A stretch of 64,000 bases of DNA, from contig VCJN01000861.1 of assembly GCA_006384855.1 (NCBI GenBank), positions 17,719 through 81,718 on the forward strand, read 5' to 3'. Source of the stretch: Tetraselmis striata. Its lineage: Eukaryota; Chlorophyta; Chlorodendrophyceae; Chlorodendrales; Chlorodendraceae. Positions 20,714 to 32,000 of the stretch are shown here, one piece after another. The translations under genes were made by a program, and so were the position numbers. A model generated the notes under the pieces. It saw only the letters and a list, made by a program, of their open reading frames with translations. It ran no database searches and had not been told where the DNA came from. The stretch's first letter is position 1; each line of letters begins with the position of its first letter.

Positions 20714-23470
20714 TCAGGGCGCCCTCGCCTCCGCCCGGCCGCGCAGCGCCTGGATGATGTCCCCGAGCTCCTGGCTGAAGCGCTGCTCCGCCGCCAGGTC
20801 CCCCCGCAGCGCGTCCTTCTCCTCCACCAGCTCCTCCACCTGCCCCCGCCGGCATGCGCACGCCCATGAGCTTTATCCCTATAACCATGAGACTCGCGGA
20901 TAACCGCATCCCCCATTTGAGGTCTAGAATACTAAGGGATGCCCACGCGCCAACCGCATGAATGGCCTTATTCAACATTACCAAGTCTGGAATATGTTAT
21001 TGTTCTCATCATAATTACTATTTTCAAGTCTAATAATTAAGTTATTTTAATATTGATATACTAATATATTATTAATTGGCATTGTGCAATCGAGTCTGGA
21101 TTGATATAATTATTAATAAGTCTGGAACTGGGCTTGCATGAAGCCTAGCAGAAATATTCGTTATATCTTCGCTTTGCTTTCGTCTGTATTTGATCTCTGG
21201 CAGGCAGGGCGGGCTATTCTTCCCGCCATCGTCAGCAGTGTTCGCATGGCGACCGCTGCGGTCGGGTGGCTCCCGTAGGTGAGTCGGCACCCGTGTGGTT
21301 CTGGGCAGCACGAATTATGGGTTCCGGCGGCGGGGGGGGGGGGGGGGGGGTTCACCTGCTCCCGCAGCTCCTCCACCACGCCTGCCATCTCCTGCGCGTG
21401 CTCCCACTCCCGCGACGCCGCCGCCTTGAGCTCCCGGGCCTTGGCCGCCAGCGCGTCCCGCTCCGCCGCCACGCCCTGCAGCGCCCCGCGGGCCTCCGCC
21501 GCTGCCGCCTCCGCCGCCTCCGCCCGCGCCGTCGCCTCGGCGCCCGCCTTGTGGGCGGCCTCCAGGGCGGTACGGCACTCGGCGAGCTCCCCGCGGGCGC
21601 TGTCCCGCTCCGCCTGCACCTCCGCCACCTTCCCACCAGAATCACAACACGCAACGTGGTGCTCTGAATCTCCGGTGCAGGACCACCCAGCCACCCACCC
21701 AGTCCCGGTTCCGGAACTGCAGATGCGAGCAGGGTTGGCCGTATAAACCAGGGTTGGGCTGCAGTATCTACTGCACTGCAGACTGCAGTACTTCCCGAAA
21801 AGCGGCTGCAGTGCAGTTACCCAAAGTGCCCCACATATATGCCCTTCTCTGTCCCGCCCTTCCCTATAATCAACAGTTTCAGTGCTACTGCAGTCTGCAC
21901 TACAGCTCGCACTGCAGCCTGCAGTACTGCAGCCTGTTGACTGCTGCCTGCACTACAGCCTGCCTGCAGCCTGCAGTACTGCACTGCAGCCTGCAGTACT
22001 GGAAAGTGGACTGCAGCCCAACCCTGGTGCAAACGCAGGGGTAGCGACTAATTGCCCTTAGTCCGCTCAGTTGTTAACCGCGCGCAACCCGTTGACCTCA
22101 CCACCGAGAAAAGTGGGAAACGCACACCCATAATTATTACCATCATAGATTCCAGTGGCCTGAATCTTTTTACCTGGTCTACACCTGTACAAGGCCAGCC
22201 ACGTGAGGCTGTGAGGGCGCCCAGCATGTATAATAAAACGGCACTTTGTGACCCTGCTGAGTTGCGCTTGGGCGATTGAGTACCGAGGTCGGCGCGTAGC
22301 CAAGGTTCCGCTCAGTTAAGCAAGCTCAACGCGGACTGCCGCACCATCCCGGCGGGGGCGCGCACCTGCTGGTACGCGCGCTGCTGCTCCTGCTCCGCCA
22401 GCCCCCGCTCCGCGCCCGCCTGCTTCCCCGCGGCCTCCAGCTCCCCCGCCAGCCGAGCCGCCTCGCCGCGGGCCTGCGCCAGGTCCGCCTCCGCGCGGGA
22501 CAGCGCCGCGCGGGCGTCGGCTGCGCCGCGCCGCTCGGCCTCCAGCGCCGCGGCAGTGGCGTTGCCGCGCGCTTCCAGCTCCGCCAGCTGCGCTGCCGTG
22601 CGGCTTTGGCTTGTGGTCTGGAGAGCCACGAGAGCACGCCCGGCCGCAGAGTCGCTCAGCCAGCTCATCGCTGAAAGACTCCCCGCCGCTCAAATTCCCT
22701 CCAGAAAACTATCAATCGCAGCCAACATCTACCGGTGCCGACGCAGTAATAAGGACACTGCGGATAAGAACCTGCCCTGCCTGCCAGGGCTCAAATGTAA
22801 ACGAACCTATTGCGAGACTGTAGCGAATGTTATTATAGGTGGCATGCAACCCCAGTCTGAGTCATATAATAAGGGTCGCCGTAGGTGCGTCGGCATCCCT
22901 AAGCCTCACATCGGGCTTGCATGCCACCTATAGGAACACCCGCTATAGTTCCGCCATAGTTTCATCTGCATTTGGTCCCTGGCAGGCAGGGAAAGTTGCG
23001 ATTTGCAGCGTTCTGAATACTGAATTGGCACACATACGGGTAACTCCCTAAAACCCCCTAGAAAGCTCATCCGTGTTGGACACGCCCAGGTCCCCAGGTG
23101 AAACCGTACATGACCCAAGGTTTCTACCCCGTGCTTCGTGAGGGACCCATGACATCCTACGCGACTCCTGACACAAGGGAAAAAGGGGGTAGTCTGGGAG
23201 GAGGGAGCGCACGTGCTGCTGGCTGATGTGCATCGCACGCTTCTGCTCCGCCGCCGTCTCACGCCGGCTTGCCGCCAGCGCCTCCTCCAGCTCCCCCAGC
23301 CGCAGCTGCAGCGCCTCCTGGCTCGCGCCCGCCTCACCCGTGCGGGCCTTCTCCGCAGCGAGCTCCTCCTGATACGCAGCGGTCGCTCAGCACACCTAGC
23401 CCCTACCCCATTCAATCAAGATGCAAATCCGATGCAAGAGCATTATATGTGTATCTGTATATGTACCTGT

Positions 23471-23504
<34 letters not shown>

Positions 23505-23585
23505 GTCTGTGTGTGTGTGTATATGCACCTGTATATGTATATGTATATGTATGTATATATAATATGTTTATGTATATGTACCTGT

Positions 23586-23627
<42 letters not shown>

Positions 23628-23696
23628 GTGTGTGTGTGTATATGCACCTGTGTATGTATATGTATGTATATATTATATGTTTATGTATATGTACCT

Positions 23697-23740
<44 letters not shown>

Positions 23741-25329
23741 GTCTGTGTGTGTATATGCACATGTATATGTATATGTATGTATATATATTATACACACACA
23801 TATATATGATATATGTATATGTGTGTGTATATGTATATGTTCATAATTATGTCTATGTCTATGTCTATGTCTATGTCTATATCTATGTCTATGTCGATGT
23901 CGATGTCTATGTCTATGTCTATGTATGTTTATGGGCATGAGTAAGCTTCAGAGCCTGGCGATCTTGGCACTGCACAACCCTGCCACATCCCTGTGTATGA
24001 TGTAGAGCATTGCATCCTGCCCGGCCGATATTATTGCCCCCACCCAGACGCCGACTGATGCTTTGAGCAGGGGACGGGCATGGCGGTAGGGCTGATCCAT
24101 GTGGGCGGTCCCACCCACCCGCAGGCGCATGAGGTGCTCGTCCATCTTGGCACGCGCCCCCAGCAGCGCCTCGTTGTCCGCCATCAGGGCCTCGTTGTCC
24201 TCCAGCAGGCGCTGTGCGCCGCGCTCCGCCGCCGCCGCCGCCTCCTCCTGCAGCGCGCCACGCCGCACCGCTCCCTGCGCCTCCTCCGTCAGCTGCGCCG
24301 CCGCCTCCGCCTGCTCCTGCACCCGCATCTCCAGGTCCCTGGGGGCGCCGCGGCCAGGCAGTCAGCGCCCAGCGCCCAGCCAGGTGGCGCAGGGATGAAT
24401 GTGGGGCAGCAGGGCTGGCGAAGGCGCACTGCAGCATGGCCTCCAGCGTGACCACCCGGCTCTGCGTGGCGCCCATCTCCGTGCAGTCGGCCTCTAGGCG
24501 GTCCCGCTCCGCATGCAGCTCCTGCACGCGCACCTCCAGCGCATTGCGCAGCTCGGTCGAGCGGGCCAGCGCGCTCTCCGGCCCCTCCGCCGCAGCGAAC
24601 AGCGCCTCTTCCAGCCGCTGGCGGTCCTCGCGCAGCTCCTGCACCCACACCCTGAGACCCCCGCCAGCGACAATGCCAATGTACTCCTCAGTTGAGGTTC
24701 CTTGACCAAAAAATATAGGGGGGGATGGCGGGGGGCAGTGGATTGGGAAGGGAAGGGGGGAGGGGGGGGACCTCAGGCGACCCTCTCTCCGCACGCTAAG
24801 TGGCGCAGACGCGGTGTTCTGAGCGTTTCCGGCATCCGACGCGTCGTAGATCGAGGCGTTCAGCAGGCCGGAGGTGTCCGCAAGTTGCGGACCGCCGGGT
24901 CGCGGCGGTGGGCTGGGCGTGGAGCGGTTGTGCGCCCAGACGCCCAGGCCCGCCGGGCTGCCTGCGCTCGGAAGCGCGCTGCCGGCGACCAGTCCCGGCG
25001 CCGACACGTTCAGCTGTCGCAACCGTGCGCCCAGCGCCGCCACCTGCGGCGCCCAAAGGGCGAGGGACCCTCAGCGGCTGCCGGGCCGGAGCGGCAGCCA
25101 TCCCCGCATCCTGGCGCGGGCATGAAGAGCGAGCTGACCGTGCTGCTGTGCCACCTGGGTGTCACCGTCCTGCTGGCAACCCCCACGTTGGCAACGCCCA
25201 AAGCAGGCGCGGTTGGGGGCGGTGCACCAGGCGGGCAAGGGCGGCGCCGAGTAAAGTGCAGCCTACCCGCTGCAGGCGCGCCTCCAGCGCAGGGTCTGCT
25301 CCGGGCGGCGTGGGCGGCAACGACCCCAT
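20714..25329 (-). CDS. Long coiled-coil protein, function unknown
   Basis: Eight exons join with consistent phase: 25267-25329, 24772-25043, 24430-24651, 24119-24338, 23213-23368, 22366-22617, 21356-21628, 20714-20839, giving about 527 residues. After an N-terminal third rich in Ser, Pro, Gly and Ala, almost everything from residue 120 on is predicted coiled coil: VQELREDRQRLEEALF, LRNALEVRVQELHAERDRL, EEALAASRRETAAEQ, AAQLAELEARGNATAA and ELREQ, with dense Ala/Glu/Arg heptads and no motor or enzyme motif. A structural role (cytoskeleton, basal body or Golgi tether) is possible but unproven. The start is tentative: the frame stays open upstream to about 25490 without another ATG. Four long introns carry different repeats: 20870-21295, 21748-22026, 22725-23010 and 23450-23930. 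Confidence 0.7.
20870..21295. repeat. Intronic AT-rich insertion of the CTGGCAG repeat family
   Basis: AT-rich core (20990-21120) followed by a block with TGATCTCTGGCAGGCAGGG and GAGTCGGCACCC, matching the family described at 741-1085 and 22725-23010. Confidence 0.4.
21748..22026. mobile_element. MITE-like element with 18-base terminal inverted repeats and many CTGCAG sites
   Basis: Left end CCAGGGTTGGGCTGCAGT and right end ACTGCAGCCCAACCCTGG are exact reverse complements. The interior is dominated by CTGCAG, CTGCAGTACTGCAG and related palindromes, so the single strand would fold extensively. Non-coding, inside a coiled-coil-gene intron. No convincing target-site duplication found. Confidence 0.7.
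22725..23010. repeat. Inverted-repeat (foldback/MITE-like) element in an intron
   Basis: Left arm (about 22765-22850) and right arm (about 22908-23000) are imperfect reverse complements: CTGCCAGGGCTCAAATG pairs with CATTTGGTCCCTGGCAG, and TATAGGTGGCATGCAA with TTGCATGCCACCTATA. It has relatives elsewhere in the window (see 741-1085). Confidence 0.65.
23450..23930. repeat. Compound microsatellite/minisatellite
   Basis: Three tandem units of about 114 bases, each with CCTGTACAC (23466, 23581, 23694), then a CA run, a TA run, a GT run and GTATAT repeats. A TCTATG hexamer array follows (about 23850-23925). Lies in a coiled-coil-gene intron. Confidence 0.9.
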
Positions 25330-26480
25330 GGCCCTCAGTCGCGTCTGCACGCGGGTAGCACTACTGCTGGCAGCAAAGTCGCGCTGCGACGCCTCGCCGC
25401 CCAGGGGAGAACGGCCGACTCGGTCACCAGCACGAGGTAAGGGTGAACTGGAGGGGGCGGGGGGGTGGGGGGAGGGGGGGTCAGTAAGCACGTGTGTTGG
25501 GTGTGGGTGCGCGAGAGTGGCTCGCTCAGGCGGCCGGGACTGGAAAGAGTCAGGCGGTTTTATTTAAAAGCATCAGCAGGGCACGTACATAAATCAACGG
25601 GCAGCAGGTCGCCGCTCGACCCGGACCCGGCCGGGTTTACTTGGAACATAAACAAAGACGCGCGCGACCAACCGATCAGCGGCTAGTGGTATTGTGGGGC
25701 AGAGTGCGACACGTCTCTCACACCTCTGACTTGCCGGAGACCCAATTGCGGACGCCATCTGTCCCGCGCCTGGCACCTGCGTTCGTTGACCAATCGTTGA
25801 CCTCAGGGGGCGCTCTGTAAAGGGCGCTTCTTATCAGGCGCTTCGCAAACGACGCTTCTTATAATCAGGCGCCCGGTAATCCGCCGCGCAGTTCCGGGCG
25901 GCCCGCCCAAGTTGGCTCGAGTTGGCCCGGACGACCGCGACCAGAGCGACCGACCGACCAGGATTAGTCGCTATAATTAAATTACCGCCCGTACCCCTGC
26001 CCCCCCGGCTGGCCAGCAGAATAATCCGAAGGGGCGAAGGGGGGGCGAAAGGGGGCGGAGGCGGGGGGGGGGGGGGGGGGGGGGCGGGGGAGGGGGCGGC
26101 GAAGCGGGGGCGGAGAAGGGGCCAAAGGAGGGGGCACATACCGGGGAAATTGGTACCTGTATCCATACAGGTACAGGCTCCGCCATAGGAGGGAGATTTA
26201 GATACACCTATTCATATGCGGGCAGTTTTCACGCATTAGATGACAAAGACTGACCGAAACGGGGAGGTTGTCGGCTCATTTTGATGCATTTTAGTAGCGC
26301 TTGTAGCTAGGCAAGCATTTGCACTCACATGCTACGGGCTGCTATTGGGTAGCACTCGGGTGTCCAAGCGGGTGGGTTAACCCGATTATTGAAATTCGTC
26401 ACGGCGACTGCCAGAGCGACAGATCCCCAAGCGCGCACCACCTCTAGCTACCGAACCTAGCCTCACGCGATTGTGCGAAC
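25330..26480. other. Intergenic, no gene recognised
   Basis: 5' side of the coiled-coil gene. Contains a G-rich block with a G run of about 22 (26063-26084) and an imperfect repeat of the type AGGCGCTTCNNANNNNGCGCTTCTTAT (25820-25865). Frames over the G run are low-complexity artefacts. Confidence 0.4.
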
Positions 26481-26482
26481 CC

Positions 26483-27176
26483 TGAGCATGGCAAGGGCAA
26501 GCACAAGGGCAAGGCAACGGATGAGGGTGGTCGTGGGGGGTACAAGAAATACACGAGCGCTGCCGACATGGTGAATGCCTTGAGCGCTCTTGTGAACGGA
26601 ACGCACTCGTTCCGCGTTGCCGTGCAGTGCTTCCGCGTACCGAAGACCAGCCTCCAGCGCAACGTCGAAATTGCTAGGAAGGCTCTTCCGATGACCTACC
26701 TCGGTTTCCAGCCTCAATATCTTCACCGCAGAGGAGGAGGCGCGGGTGATTGCTTCTATCATATTCGTGGTGGCTGGGAAGGCAGCGTTGCCGTGGATTG
26801 TCAAGGCCATGCGACGTAAGGTGCTGGAGATCGTAAAATATTGCTTGCTCGAAATCAAGACCGACCGACAACAGAAGATCATCCAAGGATGGATCCGCCG
26901 TGGCAGTGCTGGAAAGGATCGGTTTATTTCGAGCATTCTTAAATGGGCACATGGACGAACTCTTAATCCGTTGCACCGAGAAACTGGGACGCAAGCGTTG
27001 TATGGTGACATGGAGGTCAACATGCAGCACCTATACGAGATTTTGAGGGATGTGGGTGAGTTCCCAGGACTTCACTTTGCCCTAGTGATGAATTTTTATC
27101 CGACATCGTTTCGGCCAGATAGCCATGTGCCGCGCGTAGTGACTTATTGTGGCGCAAAGCGGACACATTATGGTTG
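26483..27176 (+). pseudogene. Transposase N-terminal fragment, CENP-B/pogo-like
   Basis: Two frames join with one frameshift near 26715. The first reads KKYTSADMVNALSALVNGTH ... FRVPKTSLQRN, a Psq-type helix-turn-helix. The second begins FTAEEEARVIASIIFVVAGK and continues through WIRRGSAGKDRFISSILKW to a stop at 27176, which matches the second DNA-binding helix bundle (HTH CENP-B) preceding the DDE catalytic domain of pogo/Tigger-type transposases. No DDE domain follows. Broken and probably inactive; a domesticated DNA-binding protein is less likely given the frameshift. Confidence 0.55.
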
Positions 27177-27379
27177 ATGGAATTGGAGTAGTATCACCCT
27201 CACTCCCTGCATTTTCGGCAAGGGTTCTTGTCTCCTCATCATGTATAGCCATCCTGCGGGGTTGTAGTGGGACTGGTGACCCGCTTAAGGATTTGCCCAA
27301 ATGGGGGTTCGACAAGAAGCTGCAAGCAAGAGAAAATCGCTAACTCGCCAATGAAGGGTAGGGTATCGCCCGTCTAGTG

Positions 27380-29990
27380 GAAGAAGGGCTACAACGACAG
27401 CCACCTCAACCAGCTCATATGGGAACCTGCGACAACGTTGTGTTGTAATACACGCCAGTGACGGCCTTCAAGTGCCGGGAGGTTCATGAGCGCGTCGCCA
27501 TAGAGGTCGACAGTGACGGAGCTGTGCTCCGTCGAGGGCGGAATGATATGGTTCCCACCCCCCGGGGCCATGCATGGGCTAGGCAGAAAGATGTACCCGG
27601 GAGCGACCTCCCGCAGCTCCTGCATGCGGATTCATGGCCGTAGTCCGCGCAGTGGGGATGGCCATCATCGTCCACATGCCCGGCGCCGCATCGAGCAGGC
27701 CGAAAATGATCCGTTATTCCCTTCATGTGACATGGAGCGTGCCCACCTAAGTCTGAAGCCGAGAGTTGTTGGCATGGTCTAGAAATGCCGTAAGCTCCTT
27801 TTGCAAGCCCGGCGCAGCCTCCGCCTCCCGCTACATCACGCGGGCGTCCGCATCGTTGAGGTGCCCAGCATTAGCCGCCTGAATATGGCGGCCCCACGCC
27901 TCGCGCACCGCGGCGGCGTAGCTTGCCGACGCTCAAGCATAGGGGGGAGTGATCATACTGGCGGGCGGAAGAAGTTGCCTTGAAGATGCCTCGGCCAAGT
28001 ACGGACTCAAGCTTTGGGTCAAAAAGAAAGAAACCATGGATGGGGCGGTGTTGGTGTCGGTATTCCTAGTGAGGAACCTCGGGAGGATGTCGTTCATGCA
28101 GCCGATGAAGTCGGCATCACGAACGGTAGCCAGACGGTGGATGCGAGCGCCCTTCAACCGAGTGGGGAGGTGAAGCATGATGCGTGCCATGCCACTGCAT
28201 GCTCGCTCAAAGTAGCTGCCTCCGCTGTCGTGGGGTCGGGGTTGTGCAACAGCTCCGCCATGAAATCGGTGACCACCGGATTGATGTCGGTGCCGTACGT
28301 GGAGGAATCAAAAGAGGCCCATGGCAACCGCTCGACCAGCGTGAGAACGGTGGCATCCACCGCCTCCGCGAAGGCCTCCACCTTAGAAGGGAGGAAGTTG
28401 CGGAGCCAATAACCCGCCGCCATGATGTGATGCATGCAATGCTTAAGCATGGCCCATGCGTGGTGCTGCATGGCGTGGGTGTCGTACCGACGGCGGTTGG
28501 GCTTGCAAGCACATGATGATTGATAGGAGCTTGCTCAGGCTGGGTCCACCTCCTCTTGTAGCTCCTCCGTCTTGCCGCACACATAGGTCTGCACGTACCC
28601 TGACGATCCGAGCGGCACTACGTTGAAGACTGGGATGTTGTGGTGGCCGTCCAGATGGGGACATTCGATGTCGGCCAGGGCCTCGAGCCGCGCGGCCTCC
28701 ATGTCCGCGTTATACGCGTGTGTCTTGTCGCAGCGCACCTCAAGCCCCACGGACGCCTTGATGGACATCCGGAAGGCGTGAAGGGCCGGCCAAACGTGCT
28801 CCGGTAGGCCCACCAAATGTCCATAGTCGGCGTTGAAGCGCGCCGCCACGCCCCTGACCTCTAGCGTGTTGTCGCACTCCTCCCCCTCGGGGTAAATCGC
28901 AACGCAGAAGGACGCCGTGGCCAAAGGCGCGCCCTCTTGCGCGCCGTCCTCCGACCGCATAGGCGCGGGCCGATTGTCCACGAGCGAAAACGAGTCCGTG
29001 GAGAGGGAGGCAAGGTGCGCAAGGATGACATGGTGGAGAGGAGAGCTAACGATGTGGCGTTTGATGATGGTGCGGCGCCACGCCTCGTTAGAAACGTTGC
29101 GAAGATCAGTGTGGACGATGACGGCGCGCGGGCCAAGCTTCTCGGCGATAAGGCGGACACCGTGGATGCGCACGGAGGCCCTTGCGGTGATGCCGACGCC
29201 GAGGTGAGACGGCGCAAGCACCGATACATACGGCTTCATGCTGCCCACCACCGCCCGCTCCGATGCGCGCCGCTCCGCGTCCCCGAATGCCACAAGCCGA
29301 AAGTTCGGGGGCCGGCCCTTGCCTAGCTTCTTGACAAGGCGGGGCACAAGCCTAGCAGAGGCAAAGAGCTAGTTAAATCAGCATGGCGAGCGACCTTTGG
29401 AGGTTCATTGCGGCGACCTCCGTCATGGCGCGAACCGCCGCAGGCCCCGACGCCGGAGCGTATTCGCCCATCACCAAGCAGCGGAGATACTCGTTGCGCA
29501 TGCGTGACAGCCCCGCCGCCACGTGCTGCTTGAGCTGTTGGTATGGCACGCGGCCGCATGTCCACCATCAGGGCGGCCTCGTCGACCGGAATATCAAACG
29601 CAACGTCTGGGATCGGGTGGCCACGGGACGGGTGCTTGTCGCGCTGCTAGGCGAGGATACCGTAGCATGATCGGATAGGTCGCCCATACCATTGGAAAAT
29701 AGGCGGCCCGCCGCTCGAGACAACTCTCCGTCCTCCACCAACGCCACCACGGTGTCCGCGGCGGCCACGAATAGCGTCGGAAAGAGGTATGTGTCCGCCC
29801 GACGCTGGCGGGCATGTCCGGCATAGAGCGCATCGGTGCGGGTGTCGTCCCATGAATGCACGAATTTGTTCATGCGGCGCTCGGCGAATGCGTGGAAGCG
29901 CCACGCCAAGGCTTGTTCTCGCCGCCGCCCGCCTCGGCCCGGCCCCTGTGCAATCGCTCTGGCGGAGCAAGGCCCGTGCTACTTGGTTCA
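27380..29990 (-). mobile_element. LINE-type retroelement remnant with reverse-transcriptase-like ORF
   Basis: Order on the minus strand: a pre-RT segment (about 29909-29570, GELSRAAGRLFSNG), the RT-like ORF (29347-28535), post-RT helical segments (28471-28154; then 28190-27933, PTRLKGARIHRLATVRDADF) and a decayed tail to about 27390. Several frameshifts separate them. This is the layout of algal non-LTR elements. Confidence 0.55.
28535..29347 (-). CDS. Reverse-transcriptase-like ORF without a recognisable Y-x-D-D
   Basis: 270 codons uninterrupted. RT landmarks: FRLVAFGDAERRASERAV (the family's RP-[IL]-A-[VI]-G-E-x-x-R-R block), VIVHTDLRNVSNEAW (the D-[LV]-x-N-A-F-N catalytic block, with the first Asp kept), EGAPLATASFCVAIYP (the Q-G-D-P-L-x-P-x-L-F block) and VGLEVRCDKTHAY (the L-x-L-N-x-x-K-C block). 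Where Y-x-D-D is expected the protein reads ARFNADYG, so the second catalytic pair is not visible. The long intact frame next to a lost catalytic motif is odd. Either the copy died recently or I have misplaced the motif. Confidence 0.5.
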   Translation of the reverse strand: MPRLVKKLGKGRPPNFRLVAFGDAERRASERAVVGSMKPYVSVLAPSHLGVGITARASVRIHGVRLIAEKLGPRAVIVHTDLRNVSNEAWRRTIIKRHIVSSPLHHVILAHLASLSTDSFSLVDNRPAPMRSEDGAQEGAPLATASFCVAIYPEGEECDNTLEVRGVAARFNADYGHLVGLPEHVWPALHAFRMSIKASVGLEVRCDKTHAYNADMEAARLEALADIECPHLDGHHNIPVFNVVPLGSSGYVQTYVCGKTEELQEEVDPA

Positions 29991-31030
29991 CCGACGATGT
30001 GATTAATCAATACAACGACACTACCTATATATAGTGAACATTCGGGGCTCTCCCTGTTCGCTTCAAGGGTGGGTTCATTATCGGGTTTCAATTAAAGTAC
30101 TAACACGCTCCTTTGTGGCCCCTGTTCACTGTGGGGGTGGGTTTATGAAAGGGGTTTATGTGATAGTGTAGTGTCACTTGCAGTGCCGTCGCATGTTCGC
30201 ATTCCCGCGTGGGGCGCTGTCACCAACATATTGGGCGGGTAGGTCTTGGTTGTCCCGTTCTTCGTACGGACATGACAGATGCTACGGCAGTTAGTAGTAG
30301 TATAAATACGGTCAGAACGAGTTGCGACCGTCATCGTACCCGTAATATGTACCGTACCGCCCGGTATGAGTGTTGCTGGTATTACGGGCGATAGTCGTCA
30401 GCGGCGATGAATAAGAATAGCTTTGCTTACATAAATGATTTAACATATGCGCACTATAAACATAACTAAAAGCAACAATGAAAGGTTGCCAGCAAAAGAG
30501 AGAATAAGCCTGAAACCAAGGGTCAAGCATGAGGCCATGGAGCCAAGAACCAAGGAAGAGCCCAGGGAACCAGGAAGTCGCCAACCTGCCAAGGAACCAA
30601 AGGGTCAAGGGAAGCACTGAAGCCAAGGAACGACCAGAAAGACCTAAAGGGAAACATGAAACCAATAATGGGGACCACCGCCCCGAGGTAGGCCATTCGC
30701 CGCGGCAAGTACGCTTGCAGCCGATGACCCGGGTCTTCGCAATACGTGCCGACCAGTGACGCGACGCAGGCGCAGGAGCACCATGCATCACGTGCCGCGC
30801 GCGCCGCCGCGACCCCGCCAAGAACGTTGTCTGCATGTGCCATGTTGATGAGCAAGGAGAAACGGCGGCGCCACGCAGACAAGAGCTGACCGATTTTTGG
30901 CCAGTGTGCGTGTGGCTAGCTTTCGCGAGCTCCACCAAGAAGGCCTAAGCGTGCGGGGCCATCGAACCGAGCTCGGAGAGGGGAAAGGAACAAAGCGAAG
31001 CATATGCCGGCGGCGTTTCGGACACCCTTG
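29991..31030. other. Gap between two retroelement remnants
   Basis: Includes a purine-rich AACCAAGG-type degenerate repeat (30480-30665). No domain recognised on either strand. Confidence 0.35.
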
Positions 31031-32000
31031 TCATACTTTTGGATTTTGTGGCGCTCTGCAGTCCGCAATGCAGTCGTTGGATCCGAGCTTTACACGCCGA
31101 GGATAGGGGCAATGGTAGGTGGTATCGACAGCAACCGTGTTCCCGCGGATACCGCCATACCCGAAAAGCCCAACATCGGCCGGCCGGCCGTCGCTGCCCT
31201 TCTGGAGAGAAACAAGCACCGACGGATATGTGAGGATTTGGACACCCGCGCCTAGGGCGGACTTAACGTCGTTGCAAACGTCGGAAAGGCCATGTGCAGC
31301 CCACTCGCGTGCGGCGTGATTGGAGTCGCCCCGAGAGCAGCGTGTCACGTGATCAGCGTACGCGAGCGCCCAAGTTGAAGGAGTGAATTCCACGCCAGCA
31401 TCCTCAAAACGGGCCAGCATGCCTTGTACCGAGAGGGAGCAAAAAACACAAGGGCATGGCTCGCCGAGGGAGAGGACGGGAGCTAGCCGCCGGAAGGCCA
31501 AATGGGCGGCAAGCGGCAACACGGAACATAGAATCGTAGTACTCATGGGAACGCTCACGGACTTCACCAAGGCGACCCTCACTTGGAAGATCAGTCACCA
31601 GAACGTTGTCGCAACGCGTAAGAGGCGGCCCCGGAAGCAGTTATTGTCAGGGCCGCTTGTAGGCATGCGCGCAGCAAGCTTTGCGAAGCGGACCGAATGG
31701 ATGCGGTGGCTCAGTATTCCTCTTCGGGCGCCAACGTTGGGGTGGCCAAAGCCTACTGGTGAATCGAGGACGCGCCAAAAAGGTAGAGGCTATGAGTGTT
31801 GGATTCGCCTGACGGCTCGGAAAGGAACGCGCCGGCGTCGTTCAGGGTAGCGTGTTGAGCACGGAGGAAAGTCACAGCTTGACCAACCACAAGGGCGACG
31901 TGGGAGGCATCTGCGATAACCACGTTATCGCCGATGCCGAGGCCGCCAAATTGGACCGTGAGGGACAACTGCGTGCGCATGGACCGAGGGCGTATCCAAG
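31031..32000 (-). mobile_element. Second LINE-type remnant: post-RT and nuclease-like C-terminus
   Basis: Minus-strand frames 31980-31753 (SLTVQFGGLGIGDNVVIADA, the post-RT LP-x-x-x-G-G-L-G block) and 31582-31031 (183 codons). The latter has a Cys/His knuckle (CPCVFC ... DHVTRC) and then RPADVGLFGYGG ... AVDTTYH, the D-x-T-like core usual in the C-terminal nuclease-like domain of algal RT proteins. It lies upstream of the first remnant in the same orientation, so it comes from a separate copy. Confidence 0.5.

Noticed and set aside
20058-20984. 308-codon minus-strand frame
   Set aside because: Crosses poly-G and the 3' ends of two convergent genes; Gly-rich artefact.
23396-23940. Several long frames on both strands (Thr/His/Tyr/Val/Cys repeats)
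   Set aside because: They are translations of CA/TA/GT and TCTATG microsatellites.
24800-25567. Plus-strand exon ending at a GAGGTAAGGGTG donor-like site
   Set aside because: The minus-strand coiled-coil exons here (24772-25043, 25267-25329) close in phase with six others; no plus-strand partner exon was found.
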